From Maribacter sp. BPC-D8 (lineage in GTDB: Bacteria > Bacteroidota > Bacteroidia > Flavobacteriales > Flavobacteriaceae): a stretch of DNA of 64,000 nucleotides. Each line of letters opens with the position of its first letter. Position 1 is the first letter of the stretch. Below the pieces are notes generated by a model that made no database searches, was not told the origin of the DNA, and saw only the letters and a list, made by a program, of their open reading frames with translations. Below are positions 27,893 through 35,953 of this stretch, piece by piece. Location: positions 434,001-498,000 of the forward strand of contig NZ_CP128187.1 of the NCBI RefSeq assembly GCF_035207705.1, in the 5' to 3' direction. The translations under genes and the position numbers were made by a program.

Positions 27893-27985
27893 ATTAAAAT
27901 AGCATTTCGAAATGCATCAATAACTAAGTGTTTTAAGACAAGGGGAATTTAGAGTAATGGGTAAATTGTATAAAAACAATATATC

Positions 27986-28384
27986 ATGAAAATACAAGCA
28001 TATTTAGCCTTCAACGGTAACTGTCAAGAAGCATTGAGCTTCTATTCAAATTTGTTCAACGCAGAAATAAAGAATAGACAAACATACGAGGAAAAGAAAA
28101 TTGATGTCCCATCATCGTTCCGTCAAAAATTACAACACGCAGAGTTAAAAGGTAAAGGCGTACACTTTATGGCATACGATGCCTCGCCCGATACACCATT
28201 GAACAATGGTAACCAGATTAACATGAGTGTAGACACGAATGATATGGAAGAAGGAAAACAACTATTCAGCGATTTATCGAGTGGCGGTCAAGTACACCAC
28301 GAATTTAGAGAGCGAGAATGGGGACATTTTGGTAGATGCACAGACCGCTTCGGAATTGGATGGATGGTAAATGTAGATAAGTAA
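27986..28384 (+). CDS. VOC family protein (PhnB-like glyoxalase fold)
   Basis: This 132-residue protein starts with AYLAFNGNCQEALSFYSNLF and ends with WGHFGRCTDRFGIGWMVNV, the pattern of the PhnB/3-demethylubiquinone-type glyoxalase-fold proteins. These usually bind a metal or a small ligand as dimers; the substrate here cannot be told. It stands alone, 93 bases after the Y4yA-like gene, and is followed by a hairpin that could end its transcript. Confidence 0.88.
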   Translation: MKIQAYLAFNGNCQEALSFYSNLFNAEIKNRQTYEEKKIDVPSSFRQKLQHAELKGKGVHFMAYDASPDTPLNNGNQINMSVDTNDMEEGKQLFSDLSSGGQVHHEFREREWGHFGRCTDRFGIGWMVNVDK

Positions 28385-28423
28385 GCATTTACAAATAAGA
28401 GAATTATAAAATTAAGTAAGAAC

Positions 28424-28461
28424 TATCGAGATGAACCTCATTTAGAGGTTTATCTCGATTA
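28424..28461 (+). terminator. Probable terminator after the VOC gene
   Basis: ATCGAGATGAACCTC (28425-28439) pairs with GAGGTTTATCTCGAT (28445-28459), one mismatch, with a 5-nt loop. The tail is AT-rich but not a pure T-run, so it could also be a leader structure of the hibernation factor gene, whose start lies 20 bases further on. Confidence 0.6.
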
Positions 28462-28479
28462 TTATATAAAAAGAAAATT

Positions 28480-28782
28480 ATGGATATTATTTATGAATAT
28501 GACGGCGTAACCGCTAGTCAAAGATTAGAAAGTTTTGCAGAAGAGAAGTTGAATAAACTTCATAAGAAGTTTGATGATGTTATTCGAGCAGATGTATTTT
28601 TGAAACAAGAAAACACATCATCAGATGAAACAGGCATGATTTGCAACATACGTTTAAGCTTGCCAGGACCACGAATTTTTGCCGAAGCCAGTAATCAAAA
28701 TTTTGAAGAATCGGTTATTGAGTCTGTGAGCGAGTTAGAACGCCAATTAAAAAAGCGAAAAGACAAATTGAAAACTTATTAA
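28480..28782 (+). CDS. hpf: Ribosome hibernation-promoting factor (HPF/RaiA family), short form
   Basis: This 100-residue protein binds the decoding centre of the 30S subunit in stationary phase and blocks translation. The beta-alpha-beta-beta-beta-alpha fold is visible, with GVTASQRLESFAEEKLNKL, a strand IRADVFLKQE, IRLSLPGPRIFAEAS and the last basic helix VSELERQLKKRKDKLK. It is the short form without the C-terminal dimerisation domain of long HPF. It is a single-gene unit between two hairpins. Confidence 0.92.
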   Translation: MDIIYEYDGVTASQRLESFAEEKLNKLHKKFDDVIRADVFLKQENTSSDETGMICNIRLSLPGPRIFAEASNQNFEESVIESVSELERQLKKRKDKLKTY

Positions 28783-28792
28783 TAAGCATAAA

Positions 28793-28820
28793 AAAATCCC
28801 TTGCAATTGCAAGGGATTTT
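28793..28820. terminator. Bidirectional terminator between hpf and the convergent gene
   Basis: This is a perfect 28-nt palindrome (AAAATCCCTTGCAA and its complement) with flanking A and T runs. It serves hpf on the plus strand and the four-helix-bundle gene on the minus strand. Confidence 0.92.
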
Positions 28821-28839
28821 TACTTTTTAGGGGATTCTA

Positions 28840-29292
28840 TTATCTGTGATGCTCTAAAATTTCGGTAGTTTCTAGATCATTCTGTAAAAATTCTTTTTGC
28901 GCTCTAATGATTTCTTTTAAACGGTGTGGCATCATAACTTCTGCAAGTGCATTATCATAATCATTAATTGCAGCTTTATCGCCTCTAACAGCTTCTTCTA
29001 ACATTGCTTCGTCATTATCTTCTGCGAAAAATGCTTTTACATCCATCCAAGTTCTATGTAATGTACCGGCTGCACTACCTTCAATTTCTACGCTACCTAA
29101 ATCTAATTCTGGCACCGATGCTCTAAGTTCTCTTAAAAACTGCATGCGATCAATAACTTTTTTCTCAAAGTAACTTTTGATTCCTACTTGTTTAGAATTT
29201 TCAGATGCTTTTTCAAATCCTTTGATGGCATCTTCATTTTTACTTACCAAGTCTTTTAAATGGTCTTCAATTTTTGCTATATCAGTATTCAT
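28840..29292 (-). CDS. PA2169/DUF2383-type four-helix-bundle protein
   Basis: This 150-residue, all-helical acidic protein matches the PA2169 family (DUF2383), ferritin-like four-helix proteins of unknown function that are often stress-induced. The sequence shows four amphipathic helices, with LKDLVSKNEDAIKGFEKAS first, FFAEDNDEAMLEEAVRGDKA in the middle and an end rich in Glu and His (ETTEILEHHR). It stands alone. A short hairpin, AAGGCG-CTAA-CGCCTT (29307-29322), lies just upstream of its start. Confidence 0.85.
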   Translation of the reverse strand: MNTDIAKIEDHLKDLVSKNEDAIKGFEKASENSKQVGIKSYFEKKVIDRMQFLRELRASVPELDLGSVEIEGSAAGTLHRTWMDVKAFFAEDNDEAMLEEAVRGDKAAINDYDNALAEVMMPHRLKEIIRAQKEFLQNDLETTEILEHHR

Positions 29293-29306
29293 ATTTTAAA
29301 TTTTAT

Positions 29307-29322
29307 AAGGCGCTAACGCCTT
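29307..29322. repeat. Short inverted repeat upstream of the four-helix-bundle gene
   Basis: This is a six-base-pair stem AAGGCG/CGCCTT with a 4-nt loop, 15 bases upstream of the start of the minus-strand gene. In the transcript it would lie in the 5' leader; it may also be an operator. Confidence 0.4.
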
Positions 29323-29530
29323 TGATTAAATAAATTTTCTTTTACTAAGATACAGGCATTAAAGCAGTAAGCTTAGCTATAAAAAATAGTTGTTTTGCTC
29401 TATTCAATAATTTGTAAACTACCGTAATCATTAGTGTTACTTATGGTTTTTAGAATATATTTTATACGGATAGAGCTAAGTTTAATTTTGGTTTAATATT
29501 ATTTTGGACGGGAACAATAAAAATGAGATT

Positions 29531-29674
29531 ATGGGATTATCACCACTATTTGGAGTAGCGAAAATGTTAGTAAGAAGTAGAAAATTGAAAATGGCAGCTG
29601 TAGGTTTACAATTGGCATATTTAGGGTACACCTACATTTCAGATAAAAGAAAAAATAAACAGGTTCGAAAATAA
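29531..29674 (+). CDS. Very small hypothetical membrane-associated protein (47 residues)
   Basis: An open frame of 47 codons runs from ATG at 29531 to TAA at 29674 (MGLSPLFGVAKMLVRSRKLK at the start). It has a moderately hydrophobic middle (MAAVGLQLAYLGYTYIS) and a basic end (DKRKNKQVRK). It lies in an otherwise empty 537-nt intergenic region. The basic-hydrophobic-basic layout and sensible composition suggest a real small protein, but I know no family with certainty. Confidence 0.5.
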   Translation: MGLSPLFGVAKMLVRSRKLKMAAVGLQLAYLGYTYISDKRKNKQVRK

Positions 29675-29829
29675 TTCAATATTTTATTTAAATAATTGAT
29701 TTTAAGGTATTTATAGTGATTTATCTATTGAATAGTTTATCAAATTTTTAAAAACCTATGAATTTTTATTAATAACCAATTGAATGAGTTGCAAGACCTT
29801 TGGAGTATTAATCCCCAAAATCTAGTAAC

Positions 29830-31056
29830 ATGAACAATTCAATTAAAATCAGCCTTTTGTTTGCTTGCATGGCAACCATGGGCTATGGCCAAGATTTGGC
29901 CTACAATGACAACGGTACAAGTTTTCAACAAAGAAAGGTTGAAGAAGTAACCAACCGTACAGAGAATTATAATCAGTTAAAGACACTTGGTTTTTCTGAT
30001 GCAGAAATCTTTGAAGATTTAGGTAATGCTAATTTCCTGACCAAAAAATATGCAAATGCATTATACTGGTATGGTAGATTGATGGAAATCTCTGCTGATG
30101 GTACTTTAAAAAGAAGCTATCAGAAAAGATTTGACCATGCCGTTTCTCAATTAGGTAAAGAAGTACAGAATGAGTTAGCAGATGAAAACTGGACAGAGTT
30201 AGTTAAAGATGATTATAAAATGACACGCGCAGTTGTGCCATCTCGTCTTACCTCTAATAACAGAAGAAACTTTTTACCTTGGGATGATCAAGGTACTACT
30301 AAAGAGTTTGCGGCAAATAATGCTGCCCCTGTAAAAACTACTGGTGAATATGCCCCACCGGTAGCGTTAACAAATGGCGGAAATACTGCCTACTACAGTA
30401 AAACAACATACCAAAAACCTACAACAGGTATGTTCTCAAAAAAGAAAGAAATACACAAAATTTACAAAGCCGATAAAGTTGGTGGTGAGTGGAAGAAAAT
30501 TACCGAAGTAGCTGTATGCCCTAGTGATTACTCTGCAAAACATCCGGCAATTTCGCCAGATGGTAGTCGTTTGTTTTTCGCATCTAATATGCCAGGTACA
30601 TTTGGTGAGTATGATATTTATGTAGCAACAATTCAAAAAAACGGAATGTTGGGTCAAGCGAAAAACTTAGGTTCAAAAGTAAATACAGCAAAGAATGACG
30701 TTCTTCCAAATCCTGTTTCGAATGGTAGTTTGGTATTTGCGTCAGACGGTAGAGATGGTTACGGTGGCTTAGATGTATACATGGTAGAAGTTGGGCAACG
30801 TAGTGTTGGTCTAGCTGTAAACATGGGTAATACCATTAATAGCTCATATGACGAGTACTCGGTAAACCTTTTACAAAGCGATGGTTCTGGTTATGTAGTG
30901 TCTAATAGAATGGCACAAGGCAAGCATACACAAAATGTAGCTTTTAATTTAAGTGATAAGCCTATAAATGATAAAGATAGAGACGATCGCTTCTTAGAAG
31001 CCTTTAACTCAGATAGACGAACGCAGTATTCAAGTTCTGTTTTCGAAGATGAATAA
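29830..31056 (+). CDS. Secreted PD40 (WD40-like beta-propeller) protein paired with PorP/SprF
   Basis: This 408-residue exported protein has a signal peptide (to about GYGQ). Residues ~25-125 contain a helical TPR-like stretch (LGFSDAEIFEDLGNANFLTK, then KYANALYWYGRLMEIS), and two PD40 blades follow, HPAISPDGSRLFFASNMPG near residue 238 and SNGSLVFASDGRDGYGGLDV near 297. In Bacteroidota such proteins sit beside PorP/SprF genes and resemble part of the periplasmic or surface protein of type IX secretion and gliding loci (PorE/SprE-like or OmpA-like without the OmpA domain). The PorP/SprF gene follows after 66 bases. No OmpA-like C-terminal domain is present. Confidence 0.82.
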   Translation: MNNSIKISLLFACMATMGYGQDLAYNDNGTSFQQRKVEEVTNRTENYNQLKTLGFSDAEIFEDLGNANFLTKKYANALYWYGRLMEISADGTLKRSYQKRFDHAVSQLGKEVQNELADENWTELVKDDYKMTRAVVPSRLTSNNRRNFLPWDDQGTTKEFAANNAAPVKTTGEYAPPVALTNGGNTAYYSKTTYQKPTTGMFSKKKEIHKIYKADKVGGEWKKITEVAVCPSDYSAKHPAISPDGSRLFFASNMPGTFGEYDIYVATIQKNGMLGQAKNLGSKVNTAKNDVLPNPVSNGSLVFASDGRDGYGGLDVYMVEVGQRSVGLAVNMGNTINSSYDEYSVNLLQSDGSGYVVSNRMAQGKHTQNVAFNLSDKPINDKDRDDRFLEAFNSDRRTQYSSSVFEDE

Positions 31057-31122
31057 CCACCCATTATTCATTTCCCCCAATTCATTTGACAAATTCAATT
31101 CTAATCATTTAAATCAATCGTT

Positions 31123-32898
31123 ATGGAAAGTCCGTATAAAATCAATAGTTTACTTATTGCTTTATTCTTATTGGCTCTTGTCCAAACAGTAAAAGGTCAA
31201 GAAACCAATGCAAACTTAGGATCAAGCAGTACGTACCACAACCAATTATTCTTCAATAGGTTTTTTATAAACCCAACGTTTTCATTGGTACGTGAGAACA
31301 AATCATATTTAAACATTCTACACAGAAATCAATATGCAACCTTCGATGATAATAGTCAAAACTATTTTCTAGGATTTAGCAACAAATTAAATGACCATAC
31401 TGCTGTAGGTATTGGTGTTTACAGTCAATGGTCTGGTGTTGTTCAAGAATTTGGTTTTAATGCCAACTACGCATCGGCAGTACGATTAGGAGCGAAGTCG
31501 GTATTAACCTTTGGTGCGAACGTTACCTATTTTAATCAAGGTTTAGATAAAAATAGAATAATCGTTGGTGAAGAAGACCCTCAATTGGCAGATGCAAGAA
31601 AAGAAAGTAAAATTGCCATACAACCAGGTATGAACTTATCGTTAGGTAAATTCGATTTCGGATTCTACGCAGAAGACCTTTTTAAATACAATCAAACAAC
31701 GAACGAATTTTTAACCGAATTGTCTACAAAGAGTGTAAAGGCTTCTGTTCAGTATACACACTCATTTGAGCATTCAAGGGGTCTTTTTACAGATGCTCGT
31801 TTAATGCCAATGGCGCAAGTGGGTCAGAATTATGATGGTAGCTTATATTACTTTGGATCGTTATTATTAGATATGCCAAACTACGGATGGTTACAAACAA
31901 CGGTAGATGAAGAGTATGGAGTAGCGGCAGGTGTTGGTTTTAACTTAAGTGATAAAATGTCTTTAGGTTATTTAATGGAGAAAGACTTATCAAGTGAAGA
32001 TGCCAATTTAGGTTGGAATCATGAAATCACTTTAGCATACAAATTTAAAGATGATGATTTGGCGATATCAGTTGCCGATAACTCATCAGACAATCAAATA
32101 GATAATATAGTACGTAATTATGAAGAGCAGATAGCTCATTTAATTGAAGAAAGAGATAGCGCTAGAAAATCGGGTCGTAAAAAACAAGATGCATCAGCTA
32201 ATGCAACTTCTACGGCTTCGGGAAGTAGTTTAGCATATGAGAACAAAATTATTTTAGATGAGTTGATTCTACGTCAAGATTCTATTGAAATTGAACGAAT
32301 AGCAGCATTTGAAGAACGATTTGAATTAATTGTTAGAATGTTACGTAATGATATTGATACCACGATCAAGAGCTCTTTACAAGACTTTAGTGTAGAAGAA
32401 AACACTTCTTATGCATCTAATGATTTAAATAATGATGCTATTGACTTTGTAACAGAACCTGCAAATGCTTTTGCTGCCACAACTACAGCAGCAACAGTTG
32501 CAACGACCACTTCTTCAAGAAGAGCCAATTTTAAAGAATTTCCGTCTACAAGAGATAATTTTAAAGAATTACCGGTGAAAATGATGGTAGATGCTGATGT
32601 TATCGATATGAATTCTGGTTACTATGTAATTGCAAATGTATATAGTCAAACAAAGTATATGAATGCTTTTATGAAAGATTTGCGCGAAAAAGGATTAGAT
32701 CCAAAGCAATTTTACAATAAAGAAAACGGTCTGTATTATGTGTACTTAGCAGATTACGATTACAAGAACGATGCACAAATGGCAGCAAGTACAGATTTAA
32801 ATGGAAAATACAATCAAGAGAAATGGATTATGCAAGTAAGCGAAACAACGGCTACTGCATCTAATACTTTTGAAGATGATGATATAAGTATAGAGTAA
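31123..32898 (+). CDS. PorP/SprF family membrane protein with C-terminal SPOR-like extension
   Basis: Residues ~1-320 form a PorP/SprF outer-membrane barrel: a signal peptide, then NQLFFNRFFINPTFSLVREN and repeated strands such as TAVGIGVYSQWSGVVQEFGF. PorP/SprF proteins assist surface attachment or secretion of partner proteins by the type IX system. The usual family length is about 300-340 residues; this protein has 591. The extra part contains a charged coiled-coil region (330-400), a Thr/Ala-rich linker (about 450-475, TTTAATVATTTSSRR) and a final domain with GYYVIANVYSQTKYMNAFMK that looks like a SPOR (peptidoglycan-binding) fold. It is the second gene after the PD40 protein, with a terminator behind it. 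Confidence 0.85.
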   Translation: MESPYKINSLLIALFLLALVQTVKGQETNANLGSSSTYHNQLFFNRFFINPTFSLVRENKSYLNILHRNQYATFDDNSQNYFLGFSNKLNDHTAVGIGVYSQWSGVVQEFGFNANYASAVRLGAKSVLTFGANVTYFNQGLDKNRIIVGEEDPQLADARKESKIAIQPGMNLSLGKFDFGFYAEDLFKYNQTTNEFLTELSTKSVKASVQYTHSFEHSRGLFTDARLMPMAQVGQNYDGSLYYFGSLLLDMPNYGWLQTTVDEEYGVAAGVGFNLSDKMSLGYLMEKDLSSEDANLGWNHEITLAYKFKDDDLAISVADNSSDNQIDNIVRNYEEQIAHLIEERDSARKSGRKKQDASANATSTASGSSLAYENKIILDELILRQDSIEIERIAAFEERFELIVRMLRNDIDTTIKSSLQDFSVEENTSYASNDLNNDAIDFVTEPANAFAATTTAATVATTTSSRRANFKEFPSTRDNFKELPVKMMVDADVIDMNSGYYVIANVYSQTKYMNAFMKDLREKGLDPKQFYNKENGLYYVYLADYDYKNDAQMAASTDLNGKYNQEKWIMQVSETTATASNTFEDDDISIE

Positions 32899-32952
32899 CA
32901 TATTAAAAATCTATAAACCGTTACGGTTATATGGTTGATTTGAATTGTCAAT

Positions 32953-33006
32953 AAAAGGAGGGGTTGTTGTCCGGGGGGATAACTGGGTTCCCTCCTTTAT
33001 TTTTTG
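32953..33006 (+). terminator. Terminator after the PorP/SprF gene
   Basis: AAAGGAGGG (32954-32962) pairs with CCCTCCTTT (32990-32998) around a 27-nt loop that contains a G-run, and the stem is followed by ATTTTTTGG. Confidence 0.75.
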
Positions 33007-33579
33007 GTTTACATTGGTGGTGATTCTCGGTTTTAACTTTACGTTAACTATCGATGAATTACCTTATTTTTTATAAAAAGGTTGTATTTGAACGAAAATT
33101 CTTATGTTTTCAACGGGTATATTACATTAATATCTATATTTCGATCACCAAATAGATTCAAACCCAATTGTATAACCCCAAATCCCCCCACAACCATGAA
33201 TGAATTTTACCTACTAAATTCCGGTTTCAAAACACATTTTTTTCTTCACAAGATTTCTATCATTTTAGAACTCCGAAATCTCATTAATCCAAAGTTTGGC
33301 AAACGCCACAGTTTTCAGAATTGATTCACTAGCGGTAATCCGTTTTTGATTTAATTTTTACTAAACAATTGCGAAGTACGATCTAAATATTTTGATTGTT
33401 CTTCAAGGCATTATTTGTCATTATATATGTAAAAGTGAACGTATAGCATACACTATTAGTTCATAATACATGTCTATTGTTTAGTTATTCAATCCTTGTA
33501 AAAGTTGATTGAAATTACTCAAAACTAACTGTAGTTATTGTTCTATTTTAGAATGATAGCTTCAAAAACTATGGAGATT
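33007..33579. other. Long intergenic region without a supported gene
   Basis: This AT-rich stretch leads up to the response regulator gene. The only sizeable frame (33082-33324) needs a TTG start and has an improbable composition; a 42-codon frame from the ATG at 33197 follows a C-rich stretch (AAATCCCCCCACAACC) but shows no domain. I see no RNA gene or clear operator. It may be the remnant of a small gene or the leader and promoter of the regulator. Confidence 0.45.
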
Positions 33580-34221
33580 ATGAAAAATTCAAGCATTAGA
33601 ATAATAGTATTAGAAAAAGATACCTCATTACATTCTGTTTATAAAAATCACTTCGAAGAAATCGATGGTTATGAAGTGGTAGGCAGCTATACATCTGCCA
33701 AAGATGCCATTAAAGATTATAAGTTTACCAAGCCTCATATTGTACTTTCAGAAATTGATTTGGATGATGTGAATGGGGTAGATGCCATTAAACTTTTCAA
33801 GAAAAAAGATTGGGAAGTAAAAATCATCATGTTCAGTGAAATCAATGATTTCGATATTATAAAAAATGCCTTTAAAAAAGGAGCGAACGGTTATTTGACA
33901 AAGCCGTTGACCTTAGATAAATTAGAGCATGCATTACGTAGTATGGAGAAAGAAGGTGCCGCTATGAGCAATGATATTGTTAAGAAAATCATTAGTAATT
34001 TTCATAGAAAGACATTTGCCTTTTTCTCTGAAAGAGAGAATCAAATTGTAGACTTTTTATGTCAAGGAGCAACTTATAAAATGATTGCGAAAAAGCTATT
34101 TGTAACTCCCAGTGCGGTAAATTTTCATATTCAGAATATCTATTTAAAGTTAGATGTAAACTCTAAATCAGAGGCACTTTCTAAAATAGAGCAGCTTCAA
34201 AATCAGCTAGAACAGTATTAA
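33580..34221 (+). CDS. NarL/LuxR-type response regulator with atypical receiver (Glu at the phospho-acceptor position)
   Basis: This is a two-domain DNA-binding regulator. The N-terminal receiver has the acidic pair near LEKD, the helix-turn features TSAKDAIKDY and the conserved Lys in LTKPL. The segment PHIVLSEIDLDDVNGVDAIK aligns with the phospho-acceptor loop, with Glu where Asp is normally phosphorylated. The C-terminal LuxR HTH is FSERENQIVDFLCQGATYKM followed by IAKKLFVTPSAVNFHIQNIY. No histidine kinase is adjacent. I chose the ATG at 33580 (about 213 residues); in-frame ATGs at 33553 and 33571 are possible. The Glu suggests regulation that does not depend on phosphorylation. Confidence 0.85.
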   Translation: MKNSSIRIIVLEKDTSLHSVYKNHFEEIDGYEVVGSYTSAKDAIKDYKFTKPHIVLSEIDLDDVNGVDAIKLFKKKDWEVKIIMFSEINDFDIIKNAFKKGANGYLTKPLTLDKLEHALRSMEKEGAAMSNDIVKKIISNFHRKTFAFFSERENQIVDFLCQGATYKMIAKKLFVTPSAVNFHIQNIYLKLDVNSKSEALSKIEQLQNQLEQY

Positions 34222-34341
34222 AGTGCTACTTGTTAAGTATTGATTGTTAGGGTAGTACGAAAACCTTTTCGAAGATAAATTATTTTTTAAAATGAATTTA
34301 AATAACTGATAATCAATATATTAAAAAGTATTAGTAAGAAT

Positions 34342-34395
34342 ATTCAATATCTACGAATTCTATTTACGATAATATTTCGTAGTACAAATATTGAA
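34342..34395. promoter_or_regulatory. Extended inverted repeat upstream of the xylose genes (candidate operator)
   Basis: ATTCAATAT-CTACGAA (34342-34357) is mirrored by TTCGTAG-TACA-ATATTGAAT (34376-34395), leaving an 18-nt centre. Both arm segments match perfectly, apart from a 4-5-nt insertion in the right arm. It ends 60 bases before the xylB start. A LacI-family regulator is encoded at the end of the same gene cluster and is the natural candidate to bind here; this is inference. Confidence 0.5.
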
Positions 34396-34455
34396 TGGTC
34401 GGTATAGTAACTATTTTTGGTTTAACTTATTACAGCAAACCAATTTATACTATTT

Positions 34456-35943
34456 ATGTACCATTTAGGATTAGATATCGGAAGTTCATCTATTAAGATT
34501 GCTTTGGTAAATGCTTCAACCGGAAAAAGTGTTGGAGTAGTTACAGAGCCTGAGACAGAAATGTCTATGGAAGCTGTAAAAAACGGTTGGGCAGAACAAA
34601 GTCCGGAAGATTGGTGGAACTACGTTTGTAGTGGCATCGACAAATTATGTGTACAAGAAAGTATTAGTAAATCTGATATTTCAGGTATCGGAATATCATA
34701 TCAAATGCACGGTCTAGTGCTTATTGATAAAGAAGGTAACTCTCTAAGAAAATCTATAATATGGTGCGATAGTAGGGCAGTAGGCATTGGTCAACAAGCC
34801 TATGAAGAAATAGGTGCAGAAACCTGTGATACCCATCTATTAAATTCACCTTCAAATTTTACCGCGTCTAAGTTAAAATGGGTCAAAGAAAACGAGCCTG
34901 AAATTTACGCGAAGATTTATAAAATGATGCTTCCGGGCGATTATATCGCTTACAAGTTATCGGGAGTGGTAAATACTACCGTTTCTGGTCTATCAGAAGG
35001 CATTTTTTGGGATTTCAAGAAAGATACAATTGCTGATTTGGTATTAGATCAATACGGATTAGATAAAGAAATGATTCCCGATATCGTTGATACCTTTTCG
35101 GTACAATCTAAAGTAGATGAAAAAGGGGCGACAGAAAGCGGACTTTCCATAGATACTCCAATACTATATAGAGCAGGCGATCAGCCAAATAACGCTTTGA
35201 CTTTAAATGTTTTTAACCCTGGTGAAGTTGCTGCAACGGGTGGTACATCTGGTGTGGTATATGCCGTAACAGATAACCTTTCGGTAAAAGAAAGCTCTCG
35301 TGTAAACAACTTTGCACATGTAAATTATTCGCCAGGTAAACCAGCTAGAATTGGTAAGCTTCTTTGTATAAATGGTGCGGGTATTCAGTACAGATGGTTG
35401 TTAAACAACCTCGATGTTGCTTCTTATGAAGAAATGAATACGTTAGCAGATGAGGTGCCAATTGGGTCAGATGGCGTTGCTATGATTCCGTTTGGTAACG
35501 GTGCCGAAAGAATGCTACAAAGTAAAGAAGTAGGTACAAGAATTCTCAACCTAAATTTAAACAATCACGGTAAGGGTCATTTGTGTCGTTCTGCATTAGA
35601 AGGTATTGCTTTTTCTTTTGTTTACGGAATGGAAATCATGGAATCTGACGGAATTAAAGTGAACGTGATGCGTGCCGGTAACGACAACCTTTTTCGTTCA
35701 GAAATATTTTCGAATACCGTGGCAACCTTAATAGGGTATGATATTGAAATTTATGATACCACTGGGGCAATTGGCGCGGCAAGAGCGGCAAACTTATACA
35801 AAGGCGATTTTGAAGCATTCGGTAAGGCAATTTTAGATAATGATTACGTAATGACTTTTAGTCCGAAGAAAGATAAAAAACCATACCAAGAAGCTTATGC
35901 AACTTGGAAAAAAGAATTGGAATTAATATTGAACAACTTATAA
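34456..35943 (+). CDS. xylB: Xylulokinase
   Basis: This is an FGGY-family sugar kinase of 495 residues that phosphorylates D-xylulose to xylulose 5-phosphate. The N-terminal ATP-binding fold starts with GLDIGSSSIKIALVNASTG, the substrate region contains QMHGLVLID and IIWCDSRA, and the second ATPase half contains RAGDQPNNALTLNV, GGTSGVVYAV and RAGNDNLFRSEIF. It is followed by xylA after 10 bases and then a lacI-type gene. Assignment to xylulose rather than another sugar rests on the linked xylose isomerase. Confidence 0.95.
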   Translation: MYHLGLDIGSSSIKIALVNASTGKSVGVVTEPETEMSMEAVKNGWAEQSPEDWWNYVCSGIDKLCVQESISKSDISGIGISYQMHGLVLIDKEGNSLRKSIIWCDSRAVGIGQQAYEEIGAETCDTHLLNSPSNFTASKLKWVKENEPEIYAKIYKMMLPGDYIAYKLSGVVNTTVSGLSEGIFWDFKKDTIADLVLDQYGLDKEMIPDIVDTFSVQSKVDEKGATESGLSIDTPILYRAGDQPNNALTLNVFNPGEVAATGGTSGVVYAVTDNLSVKESSRVNNFAHVNYSPGKPARIGKLLCINGAGIQYRWLLNNLDVASYEEMNTLADEVPIGSDGVAMIPFGNGAERMLQSKEVGTRILNLNLNNHGKGHLCRSALEGIAFSFVYGMEIMESDGIKVNVMRAGNDNLFRSEIFSNTVATLIGYDIEIYDTTGAIGAARAANLYKGDFEAFGKAILDNDYVMTFSPKKDKKPYQEAYATWKKELELILNNL

Positions 35944-35953
35944 AATCAACATA

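Noticed and set aside
33082..33324. 80-codon frame starting with TTG
   Set aside because: It needs a rare start, has a patchy composition rich in Pro, Asn and Ile, and shows no domain; it is more likely part of an intergenic region.
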